Shown in pieces: positions 26,901 through 35,600 of a stretch of DNA of 64,000 bases (positions are counted from its first letter, which is position 1; each line of letters starts with the position of its first letter). Source of the DNA: Massilia sp. KIM (GTDB taxonomy: Bacteria > Pseudomonadota > Gammaproteobacteria > Burkholderiales > Burkholderiaceae_D); NCBI RefSeq assembly GCF_002007115.1, contig NZ_MVAD01000004.1, positions 1 to 64,000 of the forward strand. The letters are read 5' to 3'. Made by a program: the position numbers and the translations under genes. The notes beneath the pieces were generated by a model, which was not told the origin of the DNA, searched no databases, and saw nothing but the letters and a program-made list of their open reading frames with translations.

Positions 26901-27820
26901 AGCGCCTGTCCACTTCCCTTGCGCGCGCGCTGCTGCTCGGCGCGCTGGTGCTGGGCGGGGCAGCCGCCCAGGCCCAGCAGCAGCCGGCCCCGCCCAGCGT
27001 CCAGCTGTGGCCGGGCGGCGCGCCCGGTTCCGAGAAACGCCACGGCGAGCCCGAGACGGTCAAGGACGGGGTCTACTACAGCAATGTGCACGACCCCTCG
27101 CTGACCGTTCTGAAGGCCGACCCGCGCCACGCCAACGGCGCGGCCGTGGTGGTGGTGCCGGGCGGCGGCCATCGCATGCTGGTGTTCCAGAACGAAGGCA
27201 TGCTGGCCGCCAAGAACCTGAACCGTATCGGCGTCACCGCCTTCGTGCTTAAGTACCGCCTGGCGCGCGACGAGGCCTCGGGCGCGAAGTACTCGATCGA
27301 GAACGACGCCGCCAGCGACCTGCGGCGCGCGGTCCGCTGGGTGCGCGCCAACGCCGCCCAGTACGGCGTAGACCCCGAGCGCGTGGGCGTGATGGGCTTC
27401 TCGGCCGGCGGCGAGCTGGTCTCGCTAGTGGCCGACAATCCGGAACCGGCCCCGCCGGCCAGGCGCGACGCGGTCGACCGCGAAAGCGCCCGTCCCGACT
27501 TCCAGGTGCTGGTCTATCCGGGCCCGCTGGGCGTGCCGGCGAAGGACGTGAAGAATGCCCCGCCGGCCTTCCTGGTGGCGGGCTCGCGCGACGCCTGCTG
27601 CATGCCGCCCACCATCGCGCTCTACCAGCAACTGGTCGCGGCCGGCGTGTCGGCCGAGCTGCACCTGTACGCCGACACCGACCACGCCTTCAACGTCGGC
27701 CAGCGCGGCGAGCGCGTCTCGCTGCAGCACTGGCCCGACCGCCTGAGTGACTGGCTGGCGGACGGCGGCTGGCTGGTGCCGCGCAAGGGGCGCAAGCCGG
27801 AAGGCGTGCCGGCGCCATGA
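26897..27820 (+). CDS. Exported alpha/beta-hydrolase esterase
   Basis: The 307-residue protein has a signal peptide ending GAAAQAQ, then an alpha/beta-hydrolase core. It has the oxyanion-region VVVVPGGGHRMLVFQNEG, the nucleophile elbow GFSAGGELVS (Ser near residue 176), a likely acid Asp in VAGSRDACC and the catalytic His in DTDHAFNVG. The type resembles BD-FAE/acetyl-xylan-esterase-like proteins that remove acyl groups from polysaccharides. It starts with GTG overlapping the preceding stop (GTGA). The context suggests deacylation of the glycan attacked by the upstream beta-helix enzyme. Confidence 0.88.
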   Translation: MKRLSTSLARALLLGALVLGGAAAQAQQQPAPPSVQLWPGGAPGSEKRHGEPETVKDGVYYSNVHDPSLTVLKADPRHANGAAVVVVPGGGHRMLVFQNEGMLAAKNLNRIGVTAFVLKYRLARDEASGAKYSIENDAASDLRRAVRWVRANAAQYGVDPERVGVMGFSAGGELVSLVADNPEPAPPARRDAVDRESARPDFQVLVYPGPLGVPAKDVKNAPPAFLVAGSRDACCMPPTIALYQQLVAAGVSAELHLYADTDHAFNVGQRGERVSLQHWPDRLSDWLADGGWLVPRKGRKPEGVPAP

Positions 27821-27851
27821 TGCCGCCGTCCCGAGAATCAGAGGAGAACAC

Positions 27852-28613
27852 ATGAAACGCACGATGCTCGCGCTGGCCGCCTCGATGGCGCTGGCGCCCG
27901 CCGCCTGGGCCGACAGCCAGTTCAAGCTGCTCGTACTGGCGATTCCCAACAAGTACCACTACGAATACATCCCGATCGCCCGCGACAGCCTGGAAAGGCT
28001 GGGCAAGCTGCACTCCTTCGACTTCACCTGGACCAACAAGCCCCAGATCTTCGAGGGCGACCTCAAGCAGTATGCGGCGGTGATCTTCCTGAACACCCCG
28101 GGCGAGGAGCTGAACCCGGTCCAGCGCCAGAAGTTCGAGGACTACATGCGCGGCGGCGGCAACGCCATCGTGGTGCACCGCGCCGCGATCACGCCGCCGG
28201 ACAACTGGCCCTGGTACGAGAAGCTGGTCGGCCGCCGCGTGGGCGTGCACCCGATGCTGCAGACCGGCGTGGTGACCGTGGTCGACAAGGGCTTCCCGGC
28301 CACCTACGGCATTCCGGAGCGCTGGATCTGGAGCGACGAGTTCTACGTCACCACCAATCCCTACAACGTGAAGATCAACACGGTGCTGGGGGTGGACGAA
28401 TCGAGCTACGACCCGCGCAAGATCTGGCCGGGCCAGGTGTCCGAGCCCATGGGCAAGGACCACCCGATCGCCTGGCACCACCAGCACGAGAAGGGCCGCG
28501 TGTTCGTCACCACCCTCGGGCACGTGGGCGAGATGTACCGCGATCCGCAATACCTCACCCACCTGATGGGCGGGATCTACTGGGCCGCCACCGGCAAGGG
28601 CCAGTTGCGCTGA
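27852..28613 (+). CDS. Exported ThuA-like domain protein
   Basis: The 253-residue protein has a signal peptide (MKRTMLALAASMALAPAAWA) and a class-I-glutamine-amidotransferase-like ThuA fold (KLLVLAIPNKYHYEYIPIAR, VIFLNTPGEELNPVQRQKFE, YMRGGGNAIVVHRA, WHHQHEKGRVFVTTLGH). ThuA-like proteins recur in sugar-utilisation operons, but their reaction is not settled. GAGGAG precedes the ATG at 27852. It is the last gene of the gluconate operon, and no strong terminator is visible in the 144 bases before the histidine kinase. Confidence 0.88.
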   Translation: MKRTMLALAASMALAPAAWADSQFKLLVLAIPNKYHYEYIPIARDSLERLGKLHSFDFTWTNKPQIFEGDLKQYAAVIFLNTPGEELNPVQRQKFEDYMRGGGNAIVVHRAAITPPDNWPWYEKLVGRRVGVHPMLQTGVVTVVDKGFPATYGIPERWIWSDEFYVTTNPYNVKINTVLGVDESSYDPRKIWPGQVSEPMGKDHPIAWHHQHEKGRVFVTTLGHVGEMYRDPQYLTHLMGGIYWAATGKGQLR

Positions 28614-28757
28614 ACGGCAGGGCAGGGCCGGGTAGGCGATTGGCCCTGTATTGACGGGCAAGCAGTCTCATCCGTACAAGCCGGCGCGCGGGATTGTGGC
28701 AAGATAGCCGGGGACACGAGATCGTTCCCGGCCATCCATCCAGCCCCGTAACCCGCC

Positions 28758-31700
28758 ATGCATTCTCCCACCCTTGCGCTGCCCGGCATTGACGCCGCAG
28801 CTTTCGGCTGGCAGCTCTTCGAGCGCAGTCCCGACTGCGTCAAGCTGCTCAGCCTCGACGGCCGCCTGCTGGCCATGAACCGCAACGGGCTGAGCGCCCT
28901 CGAGATCGACGACACGGCCGCCGTGCTGGGCCAGCCCTGGGTCGCGCTCTGGCCCGAGGAGAGCCGAACAACCGTCGAGGCCGCGCTGGCCTCCGCCCGC
29001 GGCGGCGCCGACCAGCGCTTCGAGGCGCCCTGCCCCACCCTGCGCGGCAAGCCCAGATGGTGGGACGTGAACGTCAGCCTGGTGCCGGGCGCCGGGGGCC
29101 AGCCGGCCGTGCTGCTGGCGGTGTCGCGCGACATCACGGCGATGCGCCAGGCCGAGCGCGAGTTGCAGGCCGCCAACCGCAGCATGCGCGACGTGTTCCA
29201 CCAGGCGCCGGCCTTCATGTGCGTGCTGCGCGGTCCCGAGCACGTCTACGAAATGATCAACGAGCGCTACCTGCAACTGGTCGGTTACCGCGACCTGGTC
29301 GGCCGCAAGGTGCGCGACGCCCTGCCGGAACTGGCCGCCCAGGGTTACGTCGAGCTGCTCGACCGCGTCTACCGCAGCGGCGAGCCCTTCATCGGCGCCG
29401 ACCTGCCGCTGATGCTGCAACGCGGCCCCGGCATGGCGCCGGAAGAGCGCTACATCGACCTGGCCTTCACCGCCCTGCGCGACGCCGAAGGCGGCATCAG
29501 CGGGCTGCTGGTGCACGGGATCGACCAGACCGACCGCAAGCTGGCCGAACTGGCCCAGCGCGCCGACCGCGAGCGCATGCAGCTGGCGGCCGAGGCGGCG
29601 GAACTCGGCCTGTGGACCTGGCGCCCCGAGGACGACATGGTGCACTGGGAGAACGCGCGCCTGTTCGAGATCTTCGGGCTGTCGCCCGAGCAGCCGCCCG
29701 TGAACGCGGCGCGCTTCCTGCAGGAGTTCATCCACCCCGACGACGCCCCCGCCTTCGGCGCCGCGGTCGCGCGCACCCTGGAGAGCGGCGCCCCCCTGTT
29801 CTTCCACGGGCGGATACGGCGCAGCGACGGCGAGCAGCGCTGGATCGAAGTGTTCGGGCGCGCCCGCCAGTCCCAGGGCGAGGGCCCGCCCCAGCTGGTG
29901 GGCGCGGTGAGCGACATCACCGAACGCAAGCTGGCCGAGCTGGCGCTGCACGAAACCCGCGAGCGCTTCGAGAAGCTGGTCAGCCAGGCCGCCACCGGGG
30001 TGGTCCAGATGGACGTCGACGGCCACATCACCTTCGCCAACGGGAAGTACTGCGAGATGCTGGGCTACGCGCCGGGGGAACTGATCGGCCGCCACGTGAT
30101 GGACGTGACCGCGCCCGATTCGCTCGGCGCCACCGCGGCGGCGATGCGCAAGCTGCGCGAGGACGGCATCGGCTTCGTCATCGACAAATCCTACCTGCGC
30201 CGCGACGGCAGCCTGATGCCGGCCACCAGCAGCGTCAACGCGCTGCGCGGCCCGCAGGGCGAATTCCAGGGCATGGTGGCGATCGTGCTCGACACCACCG
30301 AGAGCAAGCGCGCGGCCGAGCGCCTGCGCGCCAGCGAGGAGCGTTACCGCACCCTGTTCGAATCGATGGACCAGGGCTTCTGCATCATCGACATCCTGTT
30401 CGACCCGGCCGGCCAGCCGGTCGACTACCGCTTCATGGAGATGAACCGGATGTTCGAGCGCCACACCGGCCTGTCGAACGCGGTCGGGCGCACCGCCCTG
30501 GAGCTGGTGCCGTCCCTGGACCGTTTCTGGATCGAGACCTACGGCCGGGTGGCGACCACCGGCGAAGCGGCGCGCTTCGAGAGCGAGGCCCGGGCCATGG
30601 GGCGCTGGTTCGACGTCTACGCCACCCGCATCGGCGGCGCCGGCAGCGCCCGCGTCGCGCTGCTGTTCAGCGACATCACGGCGCGCAAGGCTTCGGAAGA
30701 CAGGCTGCGCACCCTGGCCGACGGGCTGGCAGAAGCGGACCGCCGCAAGACCGAGTTCCTGGCCACCCTGGCGCACGAGCTGCGCAACCCGCTGGCGCCG
30801 ATCCGCAGCGGCCTGGCCGTGATCCGCCTGAGCGGCGACAACCCCGCCGCGGTCGCCAAGGTGCGCCAGATGATGGAGCGCCAGGTGGGACACATGGTGC
30901 ACCTGATCGACGACCTGCTCGACGTCGCGCGCATCAGCGGCGGCAAGCTGGAGCTCAAGAAGGCGCGCGTCGACCTGCGCACGGTGCTGTCCAGCGCCGT
31001 CGAGACCAGCCTGCCGGCGCTCGAGGCGGGCCGCCACATGCTCGACCTCGACCTGGCCGGCCAGGCCCTGATGGCCGACGCCGACCCGACCCGCATCGCC
31101 CAGGTGGTGGCCAACCTGCTCAACAACGCCGCCAAGTACACGCCGGCGGGCGGGCGCATCCACCTGTCGGCGCGCCGCGACGCCGGCACGGCGGTGATCG
31201 CGGTGTCCGACACCGGGGTCGGCATCCCGGCCGAGTCGCTGGACGGCGTGTTCGACATGTTCAACCAGGTCGGCCGCAACCTCGACCGGGCCCAGGGCGG
31301 GCTCGGGATCGGCCTGTCCCTGGTGCGGCGACTGGTCGAGATGCATGAGGGGACGGTGGAGGCCGACAGCGCGGGCAGCGGGAAGGGCAGCGTGTTCACC
31401 GTGCGCCTGCCGCTGGCGCAGGACGCCGTGGATGCGCCGCCGGTGGGCGCGGCGGCGCCTGCGCAGGCCGCGCCCACCGGCGGCGCGCGCGTGCTGGTGG
31501 TCGACGACAACGTGGACGCGGCGACCACCCTGTCCATGGTGCTGGAGATGAACGGGCACGCGACCCGGATCGCGCACGATGGCCAGGCGGGATTGGCGGC
31601 GGCGCGCGCCTTCGCGCCCCAGGTCGTGTTCCTCGACATCGGCATGCCGGGCATGAACGGCTACGAAACGGCGCGCGCGATGCTCGCCCTGCCGGAACTG

Positions 31701-31862
31701 GCGGGCGTCGTGCTGGTCGCCCTCACCGGCTGGGGCGCGGACAGCGACCGCAGCCAGTCGAGCGAAGCCGGTTTCGACCACCACCTGACCAAGCCGGTCC
31801 AGCTCGAGGCGGTCGAGGCGATCCTGGCGCGGCACGCGCCGCGCCAGCCGGGAAACACCTAG
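28758..31862 (+). CDS. Hybrid sensor histidine kinase with five PAS domains
   Basis: The 1034-residue protein has no signal peptide or membrane helices, so it senses in the cytoplasm. Five PAS-type repeats occupy residues about 15-650 (for example FERSPDCVKLLSLDGRLLAM, GVVQMDVDGHITFANGKY). A HisKA domain follows with the phospho-acceptor in FLATLAHELRNPLAPI (His near residue 674), then a HATPase domain (NLLNNAAKYTPAGG, DTGVGIPAESLDGVFDMF, GGLGIGLSLVRRLVEMHEG) and a C-terminal receiver domain (VLVVDDNVDAA, VVFLDIGMPGMNGYE) with its acceptor Asp near residue 962. No output regulator is adjacent. It overlaps the convergent DUF2149 gene by 4 bases. The stimulus is unknown. Confidence 0.94.
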   Translation: MHSPTLALPGIDAAAFGWQLFERSPDCVKLLSLDGRLLAMNRNGLSALEIDDTAAVLGQPWVALWPEESRTTVEAALASARGGADQRFEAPCPTLRGKPRWWDVNVSLVPGAGGQPAVLLAVSRDITAMRQAERELQAANRSMRDVFHQAPAFMCVLRGPEHVYEMINERYLQLVGYRDLVGRKVRDALPELAAQGYVELLDRVYRSGEPFIGADLPLMLQRGPGMAPEERYIDLAFTALRDAEGGISGLLVHGIDQTDRKLAELAQRADRERMQLAAEAAELGLWTWRPEDDMVHWENARLFEIFGLSPEQPPVNAARFLQEFIHPDDAPAFGAAVARTLESGAPLFFHGRIRRSDGEQRWIEVFGRARQSQGEGPPQLVGAVSDITERKLAELALHETRERFEKLVSQAATGVVQMDVDGHITFANGKYCEMLGYAPGELIGRHVMDVTAPDSLGATAAAMRKLREDGIGFVIDKSYLRRDGSLMPATSSVNALRGPQGEFQGMVAIVLDTTESKRAAERLRASEERYRTLFESMDQGFCIIDILFDPAGQPVDYRFMEMNRMFERHTGLSNAVGRTALELVPSLDRFWIETYGRVATTGEAARFESEARAMGRWFDVYATRIGGAGSARVALLFSDITARKASEDRLRTLADGLAEADRRKTEFLATLAHELRNPLAPIRSGLAVIRLSGDNPAAVAKVRQMMERQVGHMVHLIDDLLDVARISGGKLELKKARVDLRTVLSSAVETSLPALEAGRHMLDLDLAGQALMADADPTRIAQVVANLLNNAAKYTPAGGRIHLSARRDAGTAVIAVSDTGVGIPAESLDGVFDMFNQVGRNLDRAQGGLGIGLSLVRRLVEMHEGTVEADSAGSGKGSVFTVRLPLAQDAVDAPPVGAAAPAQAAPTGGARVLVVDDNVDAATTLSMVLEMNGHATRIAHDGQAGLAAARAFAPQVVFLDIGMPGMNGYETARAMLALPELAGVVLVALTGWGADSDRSQSSEAGFDHHLTKPVQLEAVEAILARHAPRQPGNT

Positions 31863-32182
31863 CGCGCGGCCCTGGCCGGCTCGATCAGCACCAGCTTGCC
31901 GGTCTTCGGATCGCGGTACACCTCGCCCACCCGGTCGTAGCCGCTGCCGGCATCGGTGACGCCGGCGGCGGGACGCTCGATCTGCCGCCCCTTCTCGACC
32001 GGCTGCGGGGTCTTGAGCGCGCCCTGCGTGCCGGCGATGGCGGCGATCAGCCCGCAGGCGAACACCAGCATCACGTCCACCAGGTTGACCAGGCTGGCGC
32101 GCGGGTCCTCGTCGCTCTGGTCGAAACGGGCGTCGAGGCGGGAATACAGGCGCAGGCGCGCCCGTGGCGGCGGCGCGCTCAT
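31859..32182 (-). CDS. DUF2149 protein, ExbD-like single-helix partner
   Basis: The 107-residue protein has one membrane helix near residues 31-50 (SLVNLVDVMLVFACGLIAAI) with an embedded Asp at position 36, like the proton-conducting Asp of ExbD/TolR. A small C-terminal region follows (YRDPKTGKLVLIEPA). It overlaps the ExbB-like gene by ATGA and is the last gene of the CobN-like operon. I infer that it pairs with the ExbB-like protein as an ion-driven unit. It lacks the full periplasmic domain of classical ExbD. Confidence 0.85.
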   Translation of the reverse strand: MSAPPPRARLRLYSRLDARFDQSDEDPRASLVNLVDVMLVFACGLIAAIAGTQGALKTPQPVEKGRQIERPAAGVTDAGSGYDRVGEVYRDPKTGKLVLIEPARAAR

Positions 32183-32622
32183 GCCGCCGTCTCCATCTTC
32201 TCCAGCACTTCTTCGTACCAGCGGCGGCGCAGCTTGCCGATCACCAGGCCGCCGATGCCGGCGACCAGGCCCAGCACGGTCGCGTCGAAGGCCACGGTCA
32301 CGGCGCTGGCCAGCTTGGCCGGGTCGCCCTGGCCCAGCGCCGCCAGGCCCGGCCCGAGCGGGATGATGGTGGCCATCAGGCCCAGCATGGGCGGAATGCG
32401 CGCCAGCAGGTCGGCGCGCTCCAGGCGGCGCCGGGCGACGGCCTGGACCTGCGCCAGGTCGCCGCTGGCGCCGAGCTTGGCCAGGCCGTGGAAGCGTTCG
32501 CCGCAGGCGATGCCGGCTTCGGCCACGGCCACGGCGCAGGCCGCGAGCAGGGCCGCCAGCGAGGGCGCCAGCAGCCAGCTGACCGCATCGTGCAGCCAGG
32601 CGAAGGACAAGGTTTCGATCAT
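32179..32622 (-). CDS. MotA/TolQ/ExbB-type proton channel protein
   Basis: The 147-residue protein has three hydrophobic segments: residues about 12-30, and the pair RIPPMLGLMATIIPLGPGL and AFDATVLGLVAGIGGLVIG. The second pair is characteristic of the MotA/TolQ/ExbB family, which forms the stator-like channel that converts proton flow into motion. I start it at the ATG at 32622, which overlaps the CobN-like stop by ATGA and has GGAG upstream. A longer start at 32664 lies inside the preceding gene. It is coupled to the DUF2149 gene. The likely role is energising work done with the CobN-like protein. Confidence 0.9.
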   Translation of the reverse strand: MIETLSFAWLHDAVSWLLAPSLAALLAACAVAVAEAGIACGERFHGLAKLGASGDLAQVQAVARRRLERADLLARIPPMLGLMATIIPLGPGLAALGQGDPAKLASAVTVAFDATVLGLVAGIGGLVIGKLRRRWYEEVLEKMETAA

Positions 32623-35600
32623 GAGAGTCTCCGTACGGATGGGGATGGATGGCGGCCGCGCCACAGGCCGAGCGAGAACAGGGCGATGCCGGCGGCGAGC
32701 AGCCCCAGCACCTGGACGATGCGCGCGGCGGGCGCCAGCGCGGGCGGCGCGAGCCGGCTCAGTTCATAGGCGCGCGCGACCGGCTGCTGGGCGCTCGCTG
32801 CCTGCGCCTGCAGGCCCTCGGCGCGCGAGGCGGCTTTCGACTGGGACTGCGCCGGCGCGCCGCGCGATGGGGCGGAAGCGGCGGGCGGGCTGGAAGGCAG
32901 CAGTTCGCCGCGCGCCTTTGCCAGGGTGACGCCGAGCGCCTGGGCGTCGGCCTGGTCCAGTTGCGGCGCCAGCCAGCGCCACATCGGATGGTCAGGCGCC
33001 GCGTGGCCGCTGCCCGGCAGGCCGTTGGCGGCCACCAGGCGCGCCAGCTCGCCGCCCAGGCGGCGGATGGTCTCGGGCTCGGTCTGCCAGAAGCCCTTCT
33101 CGGCGGCCACCATGAACACCGCCAGCATGTGGGCCTTGACGTGGGCGTTGTGGCGCTGGCCCAGGAATTGCGGCAGGCCCAGCCCGTGGGCGTCGTCGAA
33201 ATACACTGCCTTGACCTCGTCCCAGGCCCAGTTCTTGACCAGGTCCGGGCGCGTGACCTGCCAGCCCCACAGGTTCTCGACGAATTCCTGACCCATGGTG
33301 CGCGCGCCGGCATAGCCATGCGCCATCAGCGGCTTGAGCCAGGCCGGGTTGAGGAAGCGTCCGCGCAGCTCGCCCAGCAGGCTGGAGGCCAGCGGCTCGA
33401 CGTCGGCGCGGCCGGGCTGGGCGTGCTGCAGGATCAGGGCTTGCGGCACGCGCCCGGTGCGGCCCTCGATGGCCAGCGAAAGGCCGCCCAGGTAGTCGAA
33501 GGCGTCGTTGTTGTCGAGCAGGCCGTACAGGTTGCTGGCGCGGCCGTGGTAGGTGCGGGCGATGCCGTCCAGCGCCACGTCGAAGGCGGCGTGCTGCGCT
33601 TCGCCGTTGGCGTCCAGGCCATAGGCGTGGCCCATGCGGGTGCGGTAGGCGCGGCCGATCTCCTCGCGCTCGCGCCAGGCGCCGGAGCGTTCGGTCAGGC
33701 GGTTCACGCCGGTGCCGTAGGCGCCGGGCGCGTCGCCGAAGATGCGCTGGGCGGCGGCGACGCCGGCCTCGGGAGCGGGCATGCCGCCGCGCTGCAGCGT
33801 TTGGGCGCGCGCCAGCCATTCGCGCGCCACGCTGTTCGCAGCCAGCGGCTCGCGTCCCCAGGGAGCGCCATTCAGCGGCGCCAGCGCCGCCTGCAAGGCC
33901 TCGCGCAGTAGCGGCTGCTCCTCGGCCAGCGCGTCCGCGGACGCGGCCAGCGCCAGCCGCCCGGCGCGGTCGATCAGGCGGATCAGGTTGGGGTAGAGGT
34001 CGCGGAACAGGCCCGAGGTGGTGACCAGGGCGTCGCGCCGCGGCGCGCCGGGCTTGAGGCGCACGTCGGTGACGATGCCGCGCGCGTTCCACACCGGCTC
34101 GGCGCCCATCATGGCCAGCGCGAAGGCCACCATCACGCCCTCGTCGCGCACCGCGTCCGAGGCCCACAGGATGATGCCTTCGCTGCCCTGGCGGCCCGCA
34201 TCGCGGGCGTCGGCCTTGGTGGCCAGGCGCTCGCCCAGCCCGTAGCCCAGGCGGGTCGGCAGGATGTCGCCGTCCACCGCGTGGAAGTTGCGCCCGGTGG
34301 GCAGGGCCTCGGGCGAGCGCAGCGGATCGTTGCCCTTGCCCGGCTCGATGTAGCGGCCTTCGAGGCCGGCCAGCAGCGCCGCCATTTCCAGGCGCGGCGA
34401 GTCGGCCAGCTTGCGCTCGGTGCCGGCGTCGAACACCCCGCCCTTCTTCATCGAGTCCAGCATCAGGTCGAGCGACTTGCGCTCCCAGGGGCGGCCGAAC
34501 ACGTGCAGCCCGTAAGGCATGAACTTCTCCTGCAGCTTGGTGAGATAGTGGCCGATCTCGTGCGCCAGCAGGTCGTCGTCGGCGGCGTCGAAACCGATGC
34601 CGCGCACCTTGAGCACGTCTTCCATCGAGGCCTCGAGCTCGGCGCGCAGGTTGAGCGCCACCACCCGCTCGCGCATCAGGCTCGCGGCCTGGGCCTTGAG
34701 CGACTCGGAGCTGGCGGCCTCGAAGCTTTCGACCACCTGGCGCAGCGAAAGCAGCTCGTCGTACAGGGGCGTGGAGGCGAGCGGCGGGGTCAGGTGGTCG
34801 ACCATCACCGCCAGGCCGCGCCGCTTGGCCTGGGTGCCCTCGCCCACGCCGTCCACGATGTAGGGGTAGATGCCGGGCAGCTCGCCCGCGATCAGGCTGG
34901 GGTAGTCGTCGGCGGCGAGGCCCACGGCTTTCCCGGGCAGGAATTCATAGGTCGAGTGGCGGCCCACGTGCACCAGGGCGTCGGCCTTGAAGCGCTCGCG
35001 CACCCAGTGGTAGAAGGCCAGGTACTGGTGCGGCGGCGTGATGCTGGTGTTGGCATGCAGCAGTTCCTCGTCCACTTCCCAGCCACGCGGCGGCTGCGGG
35101 CCGATGAAGACGTTGCCGAACACCAGGCCGGGCACCAGCAGGCGGCCGCCGTCGACCATGACCTTGCCGGGCGCCGCGCCCCAGCCGCGCATGCCTTCGA
35201 TGCGGTAGCCGGCCAGGCGCCGCTGCAGGGGCGCGAGCGAGGCGCAGGCGCGCGCGGGACGCTCGTCCAGGCAGGCGCGGTAGCCTTCGTCCAGCAGCGC
35301 AAGGTCGCGCAGGGCCGCTTCGCGCTGCGGGTGGTCGGCGCCTTCGACCAGGTGCAGCAGCTCCTTCACGATCAGCGCGGCCTGCTTGCGGCCGAGGGCG
35401 CGCTCGCCCGCCGCCTCGGCTTCCAGCACCTCCGCATGCAGGCGTCCCAGCAGGCCGTTCTGCATCTCGCCCCGCACCCGGGGCGACAGGGTGGCGAACC
35501 AGCGCGCGTAGTCCGCGGCGGAGACGCCGTTGACCGCCGGGTTCATCTCGCGCAGCGCGGCGCGGTCCTCCGGCAGGTTGACGCCGTGGGCCATGATGCG

